This document shows, piece by piece, positions 1 to 12,003 of a stretch of DNA of 64,000 bases (within the stretch, counting starts at the first letter, position 1; every line of letters starts with the position of its first letter). Origin of the DNA: Alitta virens (Eukaryota > Annelida > Polychaeta > Phyllodocida > Nereididae); assembly GCA_932294295.1 (NCBI GenBank), contig OW028575.1, positions 40,489,753 through 40,553,752 on the forward strand, in the 5' to 3' direction. A model generated the notes under the pieces. It was not told the origin of the DNA. It did not search any database and worked only from the letters and a program-made list of their open reading frames with translations. Position numbers and translations under genes: made by a program.

Positions 1-70
1 AACATATATTTGCAATGGGTGGCACCATCAGTAAAAACTGTTTTTCAGGTGGCCCATTAAATAAAATTAA

Positions 71-126
<56 letters not shown>

Positions 127-1211
127 TGAAATATTAAATATAAGCACATACATTTACTAAAATAAGAAAATAGATATAAATCATAAAACATGTATAAATA
201 AGATAAGATAAAATTACATTAAAATATGCAAAATTGCTTTATCAATATTTAAGTATGTTTCCCACTACATGAATAACTTGGCTATGAGACAACCTCAAAT
301 TCCCAATGGTCTTCATTGTGAGGTGGTCTTAATGGTGAGGTAGTCTTGAAACGGGGTTCCATGTTTATCAGTCCACAGTGTATGAAAAGCTATAGATCTT
401 TTTTATGTACACTCTGACTGAAATTATTGTCGGTTTCAGACGAATATTTGTATTTGAGGGGGTCTGATTTTCACTTCAGTAAACCGTAAATGTACTTTAT
501 TAGTCAAAATTCTAAGCGAGAGAGGGAGAGGGCAGTCCCCCCCCCCCCCCCCCAAAGGCTACGGCCCTGAAAGTATCCTGTAGTCTATGGTGTAATGTTA
601 TATTCGCAATTAATAACACTCCAGTTGCCAATTTAAAGGTGAGATTGCCTTAACTATGAGCTAAATAAGGGATACAATTTGGCGCAGGGCGGAGAGGTCA
701 ATAATTGTGAAGTGGCATTAATCTTTTGTTTTATCTTATTTGTGGAAACAACATCGAAGTAGGCTGTTCAGGATAGCATAATTATTCAACGGGTGGGCAG
801 GTGCTGTAGGAAAGCCTTCTTTTTATGTACATATACTGTTGGTATTCCGAGACAAGCTGTAGGAACAGACTGGCATTGTAAACACTGATGTGTGTATATA
901 TATACTGTAAAGTTCTGACTGAAGCCCAGATCATGACTTGTCCGTTTTCACAACATAAACCTATGCATCATTTGAAACCCTTCAAAGCCCCTGGCCTAAG
1001 AACTACTCAGATCCTCTTATGTCCTGAGCCTGGTGGCGGAAAAGAACTTAGCAAACTCACTCAGCCCCACCTTCTGGCTCACTATATATACAGCATTGTT
1101 GCAGTGGATAAGTGCTTTATACACAGCAAATAGCAACTGGATTGTTTAGCTTCCAAATTCTGTAAAGTTAGGGTATAACTGGTATATTTGCTTTCAGGTT
1201 CTGGTTCGGTA
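1..1211. other. Non-coding, simple repeats
   Basis: No convincing coding exon is visible. The stretch contains a (TA)n run at about 79-122 and an uninterrupted 17-base C run at 537-553, both prone to length variation or assembly error. The only long reading frame (888-1133) has no recognisable domain and lies in unremarkable AT-rich sequence, so it is not called. Confidence 0.6.
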
Positions 1212-1542
1212 CAGTTAGTTCCTGCGACTAAACGGAACTGTCTAGCTATAGCTGGCTACTCAAAGCCGGATCTAAGAGTGCATGCAGCACCATTTGGTGC
1301 ATAAGTTGAGAGTTATGCATACTTGCCTTTTTTTTGTTGAAAATATGTTGCTATCTATTATGCATACATATTGATGATATATGAGATTAATTTCTTACAT
1401 TTACCGAGGTTTATATTTTCCAGTAGTGGTAGGTTTAAGCCGACTATAAGCTAGGAATAGACCGAAGCAGCCAGTTAATGCTACAGCCAGCAACAGGTTG
1501 CTACAGCTGTCTAAAGTCTACCATATTTTATGAAACTAACTG
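1212..1542 (+). mobile_element. MITE family 1, copy 1 (TA target)
   Basis: The copy begins CAGTTAGTTCCTG and ends ATGAAACTAACTG, flanked on both sides by TA. Internal blocks such as CTACTCAAAGCCGGATCTAA and GCTACAGC are shared with six other copies in this window. There is no coding capacity. TA duplication plus a CAGT terminus is the pattern of Tc1/mariner-type non-autonomous elements; assignment to that superfamily is inference. Confidence 0.8.
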
Positions 1543-1985
1543 TAGGCCTAGTGTTTTGATATGAAAACTGAAGTTAAGTAACAAATACGTTTACTGTTCT
1601 TATTTTATGTGAGGGAAGCAGTTCTTGTTTGATAACCATAACCTTTTCTACTACATGTATACATATTTACTAGCAATTCCAATATAGATAGAAGTACCAG
1701 CTCTGCCTTGCCTCATAAGCAGTTGTCCTTCATCATATGCTTTCTTTAATATGCCACAATAAATGCTTTGAGAACTTTTCATGCACTATTTTACTATGCA
1801 GAAACCTTTTAATGCAGTTACAATAAAAAGCATGATAATCTTTTCATCATCAAAGTTAGATTGATCTTCTAAGAAGATCTGATGCATTCAACGTACATTA
1901 TTCAATTTCGCAGAAAGAGACGAAATTTCAAAGTCGTTTAACTTCTAAAGAAAACATGTTAAATGTTTCTCAGTGTAGTTAAGTA

Positions 1986-2282
1986 CAGGTAGTTCCTGTC
2001 AAATTGAACTTAGACAAAGCTAGACATCTTCTGCTGTGTGATGCAACCTGCCACTAAACGGAACTGTCTGGCTATAGCTTGCTACTCAAAGCCGGATCAT
2101 GCAAATACATATTTATGATATCTTAAGATAAATTTCTTACATTTAAAGGTTTATATTTATTCAATGGTGGTAGATGTGAGCCGACTACTTGCTGGAAGTA
2201 GACAGAAGCAGCTGGCTTTAGCTACAGCCAGGAATAGGTCGCTACAGCTGTCTAGAGTCGATCATATTCATGAAACTAACTG
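1986..2282 (+). mobile_element. MITE family 1, copy 2
   Basis: Same family and orientation as the copy about 450 bp upstream. It starts CAGGTAGTTCCTGTC and ends ATGAAACTAACTG, with TA on both sides. It shares the internal block CTACTCAAAGCCGGATC and the GTCTAGAGTC motif near its right end. Short indels set it apart from its neighbour, so it is an independent insertion rather than a recent local duplicate. Confidence 0.8.
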
Positions 2283-2849
2283 TAAATGTGTATGGCACTA
2301 ATGTTGCAATATTTTTTAGTTTTAAAGATATGGTATCAGGGAATTATGGCAATATGTCATTTCACTAATCTTCCTTCATACTGAAGACTTCTGAGAATAA
2401 AGATATATATCCCATATTTTTGGATAGAGGTGTATGAAGCACTTGGAGACTTTTAAAGGTACTTTCCGTTTTGATCAACCCCTTAACCGCAACGCAATTT
2501 AAGTTAAGTGTGGCTTTCGGAGGTATATGAAAGAATTTTGCTTCTGAAACATTAAATGTGAAGGGAGCTGTTATGTGAAGAAGTTGAAGGCTGCAAGACT
2601 GAATTTTGAAATGGGATTAGGCAAGTATAAGAGACTACTGGGGGATGGGATAAAAACCTCGCTGAAGACATTTGATGGATCTGTGCTCGACATAAAATCA
2701 GCAAATACAGGGCTCTGATAGACCAGAGCAGAAGACAGACTTTACAGATATGTAACATCGGAATACTGTATGCTGCAGGCTGTGGAAATATCTTCAAATG
2801 CTTTAAACCCACTTCTCCGGGACAGTGGAAACCCGCCTCAAGATAACCT
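2283..2849. other. Non-coding spacer
   Basis: I see no coding exon, RNA gene or clear repeat here. An 86-codon minus-strand frame (2552-2812) has no recognisable domain and no support. Confidence 0.5.
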
Positions 2850-3115
2850 AGTTATTATTACCACCATTAGGCAGACGTAATGATAAAATGATGATGCTGG
2901 GATTCCACGCCATGTTACACATTTACCCACTGGTGGGGTCTTTTACATGCCTCAGCATAGACACTGAGTACAAGACATTTGCCATTGACATCCAGCTGCG
3001 ATGTAGCTCATGAAGAGTGCCCAGGCTATAGGGACCGAATTTGGGACCTTCAGTAGTTCTAGCTGGCCGATGTGGAATTGGCGGATGCCTTAACCATTAG
3101 GCCATCTAGCTCTAC
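2850..3115 (-). mobile_element. SINE family 1 (tRNA-derived), minus orientation
   Basis: Read on the minus strand, the right end gives a tRNA-like head with an A box (TGGCCTAATGGTTAAGG), followed by a body shared with the copies near 26,980 and 27,380. The shared body includes CTCAGTGTCTATGCTGAGGC and a block ending ATCATTTTATCATTACGTC. It is diverged and carries no open frame. The pol III head supports a SINE; a family name cannot be given. Confidence 0.7.
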
Positions 3116-3649
3116 ATTGACAGACCATAATAGTGAAGCTTTATTGTATACTTTTTGTATTACATCAGCACTTACACTGGTCCATTAATATTAAAGCTAA
3201 AGCATGGAAGCTCCAGTAGCAATTCATGACATTGTCATCAAACCAATTAATTTCCACAGTGGAATCTTAGCTCAGTGGCATTTAACAATTGTAGGTTTCC
3301 ATGCACGGAACGATTTATTACAAGGCCACCATACTTGCTAGGGCTTTGACTACACGTATTAATATGAATTCATTCATCAAACCAGAAAAGCCACAAATCT
3401 AGTGATTTAAGAATCAAGTCCCTCGTGAGCTTGATCATCCTTCATTTCTCGTGAGGAAAAAATCACAAAAACCCAACACAAATTCGAGCTACTTGGCAGC
3501 ATTAAAAACCAAAGCCCAAGGCGGTTTAACTATTCTGGTTGACAAATTATGGGAAGCCATAAAACTTGGCAAATTGTGGACTGCTGCATGTTGCGACATT
3601 CAACCGATGAATTACGACAGGAACGTTCAAGTTTAGCTATCTAGAGCTA
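3116..3649. other. Non-coding spacer
   Basis: Nothing recognisable is seen. A 61-codon frame at 3451-3636 is short and unlike any known domain. Confidence 0.4.
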
Positions 3650-3800
3650 CATGGCCAGTTGTGCTACGTGCGTTTTTCATGCGTTTGGATAAACGCACGG
3701 AAAACGCCTGGTTTTTTCCTTATTATAATTAGCTGAAAACCATGCGTTTTCCATGCGTTTATCCTTCTCATGGAAAACGCATGTGGCACATTTGGCCATG
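3650..3800. mobile_element. MITE family 2 (palindromic), copy 1
   Basis: This element is almost a full palindrome. It opens CATGGCCAGTTGTGC and closes GCACATTTGGCCATG, with TA on both sides. Two other copies occur near 50,700 and 62,890. The arms share ATGCGTTTTCCATG and GCGTTTATCC, so the transcript or single strand would fold into one long hairpin. No protein is encoded. Confidence 0.85.
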
Positions 3801-3862
3801 TAGGACGAACTATTTGAAGCTAAAACAAGCCGAACCAAGCCATATCTATCTTGAGACACTTA

Positions 3863-3992
3863 CAGCAGTTTTCGTAGACTTGGAAACTAGAATTCCCATT
3901 GGTTAAAGCGCCATATAAGGCAGTCATTCAGCCAATGGGAGTTTTGAATTCTCATGATGTCATTTGGAGTTTATTAGCTACGAAAACTGCTG
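3863..3992. mobile_element. MITE family 3 (palindromic), copy 1
   Basis: Terminal inverted repeats CAGCAGTTTTCGTAG and CTACGAAAACTGCTG are perfect over 15 bp and flanked by TA. The inverted similarity continues inside (CCCATTGG on one side, CCAATGGG on the other). A half-copy is seen near 11,080. Non-coding; the mobilising enzyme is unknown. Confidence 0.85.
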
Positions 3993-4100
3993 TAATAGTT
4001 CCGGGGAACTGAACAATATATATGCTGAAATTTCACATTAGCATAAACGGTGTCAATTACTGCTTAATTGATATGCCCTGCATTTAGATACAACAGACGT

Positions 4101-4195
4101 GATGGGGTATATAAGTCATGATGGGGTATATAAGTCATGATGGGGTATATAAGTCATGATGGGGTATATAAGTCATGATTGGGTATATAAGTCAT
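4101..4195 (+). repeat. 19-bp minisatellite, five units, each with a TATA box
   Basis: Four identical 19-bp units (GATGGGGTATATAAGTCAT) are followed by a fifth with one change (GATTGGG). Each unit contains GGTATATAAG, a good match to the eukaryotic TATA box, giving five TATA boxes in 95 bp. No gene start follows that I can identify, so a promoter role is not claimed. Confidence 0.95.
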
Positions 4196-7100
4196 GATGG
4201 AGCATCTTGAAGATAGTTATAGCTGGATAGGTGGGTTTAGTGGCATGTTACAGGGTGTTCCAATAGTAATGTACTGTATGACTTGCTTTTCTCTCTCTAC
4301 TGCAAAACATCAATTCTATACAATACCCTAAGATTCGCTTTGTAGTCTATGTCCTTAATGGAATGAAGAAATGTGTGTCTGCTGCTCACTAACTTAATGT
4401 ACTGAATGATGTTCTTTACATTGTATATTTCCTGTACTCTCAGAATGTTGATATTTCGCTGGCCTTCTTAAAGATTCTTCTGCCATGGTTCAATTTCCTC
4501 TAATGTTCTAAACTCATTATTCTTGGATATCATTTCTCATAGAAATAATTAATCAAACGCTGCTTTATTAAAGTGCCTATTTGTGGGATAGATCAGGTGA
4601 TCTTTGGAAATTACATGGTTTTCCTAGGCACAATGGAGTGATTCTTTCGTGTAATGCATAGATGATGTTTTCAATTTCTGTGAGCACAGATCGAGATGTA
4701 ATTTTATTTGTTGCATATGTGGGACACTTTTCTTTCTCAGTGACACATTGTCTGATTTTGTTACAATGGCTTCTAGACCTTCTTGATGGTGACAGCCCAT
4801 TGTTGTGTGTCAAGATTTTAGCTGATTCTCTAACCTTATTTTTTGTTGTTGTTGTTGTCTAAAGGATAACCCATTTTGTCCCCCTCTATCTATCTTAGCA
4901 ACGCAATTCTTTTCTGCTGACGCCTGGTCCCTCTGTCTGTCTGTCCACCAATCTGGTCCAGATCTTTCTCTTTGTTGTCCCAGGCACTCGTCTGTTGCAG
5001 CAGCCTCTGTCAGCCTCTGGCCTGCTGTTTAATCCTGACTCTTGCAATCTGTTGGCCGTGCTCAATGAGACCAGTTGTTGATCCACTTGATGTTTATCTT
5101 GGCCACTGGTCAACTGAAGGCGCTATTGGTCAATTGGGCTGGCCAGTGGACAGGTCTTTTGTTTCTCAAGTGACAACCAAGCCCTTGTGTCACTTGTTGA
5201 TGGCCACTGGCGCCCACCGCCTCTTACTGCTGTCTCCATTGCATAGGATGTGGGGGACGGATGCTAATACACCTGTGGCCAAAATATGATACGCACATAG
5301 GGACCACATTGACCTTTCTATGAGGTTTATGTGGGTGTTCATCAGTGGAAAGGCTGTGTATATCAAACTGCTTCTGGGTGGATTTGCTAGACGTTATACG
5401 AATGGTAACCATAAATGCCAAATCTACGTAAGTTATATTATTGTATCTTTTCTTAGTCTGTAGTAAATATTCACAAATAACATACTATTGACTGTGATAT
5501 TTTCTTCAACAATAGCTTACTAAACCCCTTTACTTGAATTTGTTGGCAAATGCTTGTTAGTAAAGTGACAGCTTCCTAAACCCGGAGTGGCAGCATTTCC
5601 CTGTTAATAGGTGGTAAATTGCTCGCTGAGAGGTCTCTGCTTTTTCTATAGCCCACCCCTCCACGCCCTTCCTCCCACCCTCCTTATGGGGTTGCAGTCA
5701 AGCCCTGCACTTGTTGGGGGTGTGATAGCTTTTTTCTGTTGGAATCGTGGTTGAGGCTTGAATACAAGGGTTGATAGGTTCTTTCCAGACAGCTCAACAT
5801 CAAAGCTGTACAGAAAGGCTGCGATGTACACAGAGGAATAAATGGGTGCTCCCTTTTCTCAGCTCACTTAAGCCCATATATTTTTACCCCCTAACATAGC
5901 AGGAGGTTTAGGCTGAGAACGGGGTTCCTCAGGGACCGCACTCTACCTTGTAGTTAGGAGTAACACTTCTGCGTGACCTTTCTGCACTTTGAGAGGCTTG
6001 CCCAGCGCTAGGGTAATCCCCAGGATCCAGTGTTCGTGTGTGTCTTGAAACTGGGCGTTTTGGTTTTGTCGCCTAATTAGATTGGTTTGTTGTGATCTTG
6101 CGGGCTGCGATGGATTTAAAGATAACAAAAACGGGTTGATTCATTATGATAAAGATCTTAAGTTTAACAAGTTAACTATGATTGTGCACGATTGCAGGGC
6201 AGGCTTTAATACCTGTCACGACGACCTTGACAAGAAGATATGAAATTGTCTGTTATTTCCTTTTAAAACTTGAGAGAAAATGGTAATGTGCGAAAGGCAC
6301 GCCATAATACTTAATGTAAGACTTTTGCCTTATCTTAAATTCCATCACAGCCCGCATCTTCAATTCTGGTCTTTTGAGTGCATCAGTGTAGGACACATAA
6401 GGGAAGAGTGCAGTTTAATTGCTGCCCTCGCAATATCTTGTGCTGCAAATGCATGAATGAATGATTAAGAATTGAAAGCTGACAGCAATGCGGCGTTTCT
6501 CGCGCAATTCCAATATTGAGGCAGAAAAAGAGAGAGGGAGAGAAATTGGCAGATCCCCCGAGTTCATTTGGTGTCACTAATGATGCCACTTGGCTGCTTC
6601 GTGTGTGGCAGTTGGCAGGGAGAGCAACACAAAATCTGTGATGAGGGCACTAAAAATCCATACAATGCATCAATATTCTGATATCAACACGGTATCAATT
6701 GGATCATTCTCATTTCATCTGACATCGGGAATCATTTACAAAACTAGGCCCCATTCATCTGCCTCACACGGCCATAAACTGTGATGAGCTGATGGCGTAA
6801 AATGTTTGAACTTCGAACGAGGTGCTTTTATGGGCCGAAGAGCAGTTTGATGACCAGCTATTAGTCAGAAATGCCACAATTATATTGAGAACAAAGCCTT
6901 TGTGGATCCTTAAAGCTGCCTGGGGGCTCAACTTATCCAGTTACCGCGTCGAATTATGGCTTGTTTTTTTAACAACATAGCTTTTCAGTTTTTACTTTCA
7001 TCCGTAATGTTATACTTCATTAGAATGACCAGCCTTTGTGCGGTATCGAGCCACGTCTGAAAAAGCCTCAATATTACAAGGCATGATTTTGGAATCAATA

Positions 7101-8123
7101 TTCTTTCCATGTACCACACAGCTCAAGTCTGGATATGATTGGATGCATACTGAGACGTGTGATAATTATTTCATCCAAATACAGGTATTACCTAATTGGA
7201 CTCCTTTTCGTGCTTGTTTTAAACTTATATGATATTTGGTTTCTGATTGAAATGGTGTTGGTTCAAGCCTTGCATCTCATCATTACATCTTCATCTGTCA
7301 TCTGGTCATGCTGAATAAGCCTCGCAACAGCAGCATTGAGACTTTAGCGCAAATGCTGGTTGTCCGTATAGCTTTGATCGGCTACACCCAGCAAGGCATG
7401 AACATTTGAGCAAGACTCAGGGCTCTGTCAATCTGTGCATGTCATACACTTGATCACCTCGATTGTAACAGGGGATGGCAAGTATGTCAATATTGAGGGT
7501 TGGCGTCTAATGGAAACCCTCCATCATATTGTAGGCTGTGTCATCTACCATAACAAGATGAGGGTAAATTTGCTGATGCGGTGGAGCTGGGGATGTGGGT
7601 GTCCCTTAAAGGGGAACTGCAGTACCTGTCAATACACCTGGATGAGGTTATAGACATGTATTGCAGTTATTACACGGCCTGCATATGGTGGGGCAGTGTG
7701 TTTTCACTCAGTTCATCACTTGTTTTAGCCTATCAAACATTTACAGTGCATGGTGTACCACATGGTTAAACCACTCAATATGCAGCACCAACTGGTCAGT
7801 GCACACTACCAGATTGAGGCTCGCAACATGTGTACGGAGACTTTAAATTTTTACATGAACTTTTACTGGATGATTTTATAGATTTTCCGATTTCTCGAAT
7901 CTCTATTTTTACTGTCATTGTTTGTAGATTAGTTCTTCCAAAGTGGTTAAGAAGCAATAGCTTTTCATCAAATACGACTTCAAATACATTTTTACATACA
8001 TACGTACATGAACAACGTTTAACGAAGCTGGGACCAACTACCTGTACTGGCTAGGCCCAGTTGAACAAATTAAACTGCAGGATTTGGTGGTTATCAGCCG
8101 CCATTGCTTTAGTTGAGCCCATT
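4196..8123. other. Non-coding stretch without recognised genes
   Basis: Reading frames here are all under about 105 codons, overlap on both strands and resemble no domain I know. A short (GTT)n run sits near 4,843-4,860. The region may be intron or intergenic. I see no SINE, MITE or RNA gene in it, though diverged repeats could be missed. Confidence 0.45.
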
Positions 8124-8174
8124 TTCTATGACGTTGACCCTTCTATGACGTTGACCCTTCTATGACGTTGACCC
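8124..8174 (+). repeat. 17-bp tandem repeat, three units
   Basis: Three perfect copies of TTCTATGACGTTGACCC. Each unit has TGACGT (a half CRE) overlapping TTGACCC (a nuclear-receptor half-site read in reverse). Function is not known. Confidence 0.95.
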
Positions 8175-8610
8175 CGTTGACCAGCTCCCTGTATGGCCAC
8201 ACCAAATCTTCCCAATGCATTTGCTTGTTTGCCACACAATACCTGCTTTAGACAAGATCCGCTCTAGGATCTGTATGCCTCTGTTCAAGTGTATAGCTGT
8301 TGTGATTATGGATTTGCTTTGTTTGCAGAATAGCTGGCCAAACAGACCATGGTGCGGGACCTTTTGTGGTCTCCCCTGACCAAATACACATGTAGCCTGG
8401 CTCAACATTAAACATCCCCCCCTCCACTAGCACACTGCTCTAACGCCAGCTCGGTCAATGTCTTTGAAGCAGTGTCCTATGTGGTATTTGCTGCTGAGGA
8501 TGCAGTTTATTGGGTCAGCTATAGGTCTTAGCTATGGTAGCTGAGGATTCTTAGAATCACTGAGAAGAATAACACGATTTTGTGTAAATCTTTAGTTATT
8601 TCCATCGAAG

Positions 8611-8800
8611 GGTGGGGGCCTAGCTCAGTGGTAGCGCGCTGGGCTTCCAACCACTGGGTCCCGGGTTCTATTCCTGGTCGAGCCTAAGTCGGATGGCTGT
8701 TTCATCCTTCATCTCATTGCCATGGTCCCTGCCTGTCCTAATTAGCCCATCAGGTGCAGAAATACAGGACATAAATTCCTAATCCACCCGTCACCATCAG
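8611..8800 (+). mobile_element. SINE family 2 (tRNA-headed), full-length copy
   Basis: The copy starts with a tRNA-like head: an A box TAGCTCAGTGGTAGCGC and a B box GGTTCTATTCC, with CTTCCAA in the position of an anticodon loop. A conserved body follows (CATTGCCATGGTCCCTGCC, CATCAGGTGCAGAAATACAG). Three further copies are at about 26,112, 53,541 and 55,470. It is too degenerate after the head to be a working tRNA. Pol III transcription of the parent family is inferred from the boxes. Confidence 0.85.
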
Positions 8801-11075
8801 TTATTCCCATTTTATTCCAAGTATGTAGTGTTGTAATTATAATCTAGTAATAATTGATACTATGATAATTTTTGGTGTATTTCTTGCCGTAATTACATTA
8901 TGTCATAAATGAGCAGTGTGAAATAACTAAATGACGTAATAGTGCCACAAATGTGCATATTATTCAGACAAATATGTTTTGACCGCTGGTGTATCTACTA
9001 TACAAAAATAACCTGACAGTTATTGGCTGCCTGCTAATTTCCATTTGTGTTTCTGTATAACTGCACTGCTATGACTTCTGCAATAGTTCATCTAGGCGCC
9101 GGATTATTAGCTGTAGGTGCAATATCATATATGATTCAGTATAGCAGTGATTAATTGCTCCTTTATGATGTATAGTCGTGGGAATACAATACTCTACAAT
9201 GAGAAAGTGGCAGAAGGTGGTTTCAATGCAATGAAATTAACATAACAAAAAATAATAGGGGGGGGGGGGTTGCTTTGATCATAATACAGATTTTAGAAGT
9301 GAACTAGGACTTGCAGATGTTGTTTCTTGATCAATTGTCTCATGCTCAGCCAGCAGATTAGTTCTTGTACTGATAGAATAAACAAACGCACAAACAAAGG
9401 TACTCTTTTTTTAAAGAGAGCTTCATTACACCGAAGTCACATACAAATGGCATGAGCACCCTCGAATGTTTCCTCAATTCTGCCACTGTCAAGTAAGTAA
9501 GTCTTAAGTGGAGTTGCTTTCCAAATTCTGTTTCCTTCTGCTTCATTATGTCTACCAGAAGACCCACCCAGTCCCCACATCATCTCCCTGCCTCTCTGCT
9601 CCTCCCATTTCACACACCTTTGGCTGAGTGGATGTGTGGATTTTCTCACTCTGTGCCCATAACCTCAACATTTGCCAGTCGTGATTTGAGTCCCAAATTG
9701 ATAGACAGACATCAAGATTCTGTGTTTGCCCAGGGTTGCCAGCAATAATGATGAGGCGTCTGCTGGCCACTCAGGCCCTGTGCCATATTGCACCAACACG
9801 CACTGTCCATTTCTCCTCTCTGCAGTTGCTTGATCTTTCATCTTTTGTATGCATACGTCATTTGCCACTGAAGATATCAGGTCAACTAGGTTACCAATTG
9901 CATATTTATATTCACAATTTGTCACTAAGAGCTATCTAGAGCTATGAAAACAACCTGGAGGTACAAAAGATTGAACCAAGCCCCACATCATCATTTCTTG
10001 ATGGTGAATATGACTGTTGTGCTTATGCTCCATGATTGAATAACAGCCAAGGTGTGGCCTCATTATTTTCAAGAATGTAAGACTCATGTCCTGTTATTTA
10101 CTTATTATAACAAAAAATGAAGTTACAATAAGTGGGGTGGCATCATAAAGACACATTTTGTCACTCGCATGATGCCACCCCAGGAGTCACAGAGAGATAT
10201 TAATCAGTATGTAGTACTTGCAGTCACATAAGTTGCTTACAGAAGACATCTACAGCTAGATAGTTTAGTTCCATTGATGTAACAGGGTGTGTCTGTTGCG
10301 TTTCAGCTCACTAAATCTTGAATAAGACTGAACATGAAATATAATTAAACAGTAGTGCATGATGTCTGGGAAACATTAACAAATGTAACTGGGAAATATA
10401 ACAAATGTAAGCCTAATTTGTATAACTGCAACACAATTTTGACACAACTGTGACACTCACAATCAAAGTGGCAACAACCTTGCACACGTACGAAAAATAA
10501 TGCCAGCCTTGTTTTGCCATAGTGAAATGAGAATAACCAAAGTAATCCTAATATTAATGTGCTTTTTTTATTTGCTATAAAATTAAGATACTTAGCTAAT
10601 AATCCAGAATGTTTTATACACATGTATACAGAGGCTCACACAGCTCATACAAACTTACCATTTATCAGTTCTGGTTTTTAATATGTCGAGATTTAGATAC
10701 AATACTCTATCAGAATGATTTATGTGGTCGTCCGGAAAAAGTCATTACACATCTCTGCGTGACATTCATGAAGTTATAATGATCCCTCACGTCATCACGA
10801 TGAATTACTTATGAAAATCTCATTACATTCTAATGATTATGGATTAGAAATGGTATCATCTCATTAGCTGACATGTGACAGGGCGTGATCAGAAGTTTAA
10901 TAACAGCAATGTAATGAACCACATGTAGGCCAATTTTGCAATTTGTTGCATTCATCAGGTGCGAATGAAACTTGTTCGATTACTTGCGTGATGAAATGAG
11001 ACGCCCAGGCACCCAACTAATTGAGGTTACTAGGAATGAAGACTGAGAACAAAAAAAAAGTATGTTAGTTTTAAC
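8801..11075. other. Non-coding, no recognised genes
   Basis: Contains a 12-base G run near 9,258. Overlapping short frames on both strands at 9,440-9,940 lack domains and are treated as chance. Nothing else is recognisable. Confidence 0.45.
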
Positions 11076-11146
11076 CAATGGGAGTCCTGGATTCACATGA
11101 CGTCCTCTAAAGTTCAGTTTCCAACTCTAGGAAATCGGCTGTAAGC
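11076..11146. mobile_element. MITE family 3 half-copy
   Basis: CCAATGGGAG, a CATGACGTC block and GGCTGTAA match the right half of the palindromic element at 3,863-3,992, in the same order, with about 30% differences. The left arm is absent. It is a diverged remnant. Confidence 0.5.
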
Positions 11147-11298
11147 CCTATGTCTCCATGTAAAGTTCTAACCCTATTTTGTAACTCCCTACAAAGGGTA
11201 TATTTAATATACTTAGTTTGAGTGATTTTTGACATCTAGCTATACTTTTGCAGGTTAATCTACAATGTTTTTATTTCTCAGATTGCAAGGTAGTCCAA

Positions 11299-11434
11299 CG
11301 TGTACTCTTATTGGTGAGGTGGTCTTAATTGTAAGGTATGATACTATGTAAAAATCGAGTCCATCAGTAGTGTTGATGTTAATAGTATACTGTGACAGTC
11401 CACTTTAAGACCACCTCACTATAAAGTACACTCT
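11299..11434. repeat. Inverted-repeat element, about 136 bp
   Basis: GTGAGGTGGTCTTAA at 11,314-11,328 is perfectly inverted at 11,405-11,419. The similarity extends outward (GTGTACT on both arms) to about 27 bp with small indels. The same GTGAGGTGGTCTTAA also occurs near 330. It is probably another small foldback element; no clear target duplication is seen. Confidence 0.6.
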
Positions 11435-11984
11435 TGTGTAGCCAGTCTTCCCAAAGGTTGGTCAGTCATCCTGACAACCTTTTTAGAATACAAGGCGTTT
11501 TGTATCTAGTTGTCCCACATATGTCATTGATGCATACATCTAGACAAGGAGGGGAGGGTCTTCCTCCTTCCAGTGTTATGAATATCAGTATCTTGAGTGT
11601 CCCTTCCTCTGGCCCCCTTGATGTAACTAGAGTGAGCCCAAGTGTTTGTCCTGTGCCCCAAAAGCACTTAGCCATAGACTCCATTGGAATAATGGCACCA
11701 TCGTTCATCACATATACATGGGCCTCGTTTTTAGCTGTCATGTCCATTGTGCTGGTCCTCTGATCATCCTCATGCCCGCCACTTTTTTGTGCCAATCCAA
11801 GGTCACAGGGTCATGAGGTTTTCTGTGTCTGCATTAGAGCCAAGGTCAGAGCAACCTTGGAGGATGAGGGCCTGGGTCAGCGCAACGGAAGTGGATTCCA
11901 CGCATGCCCCGAGGGCCTCATTTGCCCCCGGGTCACCTGTCTGCTCATATTCAATTTAATAATGAAGTCTCAAGTAATGTCTGG
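11435..11984. other. Upstream of the bHLH exon; probable intron or 5' region
   Basis: This stretch is more GC-rich than its surroundings and has overlapping frames on both strands (11,434-11,763 plus and 11,466-11,795 minus), none with a recognisable domain. Because a splice acceptor follows, it is most simply read as intron. A first exon of the bHLH gene cannot be placed. Confidence 0.4.
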
Positions 11985-12000
11985 TTTGTTTTGTCCTTAG
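11985..12000 (+). other. Splice acceptor before the bHLH coding exon
   Basis: A pyrimidine-rich run (TTTGTTTTGTCCTTAG) ends in AG three bases before the bHLH start codon. It implies an upstream, probably untranslated, exon. Mist1/dimmed genes are known to keep their coding region in one or few exons with an intron in the 5' untranslated region; that the same holds here is inference. Confidence 0.6.
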
Positions 12001-12003
12001 GCG

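Noticed and set aside
8614..8690. Possible tRNA gene
   Set aside because: The A and B boxes are good, but the acceptor and anticodon stems do not pair well and a shared SINE body follows. It is a SINE head.
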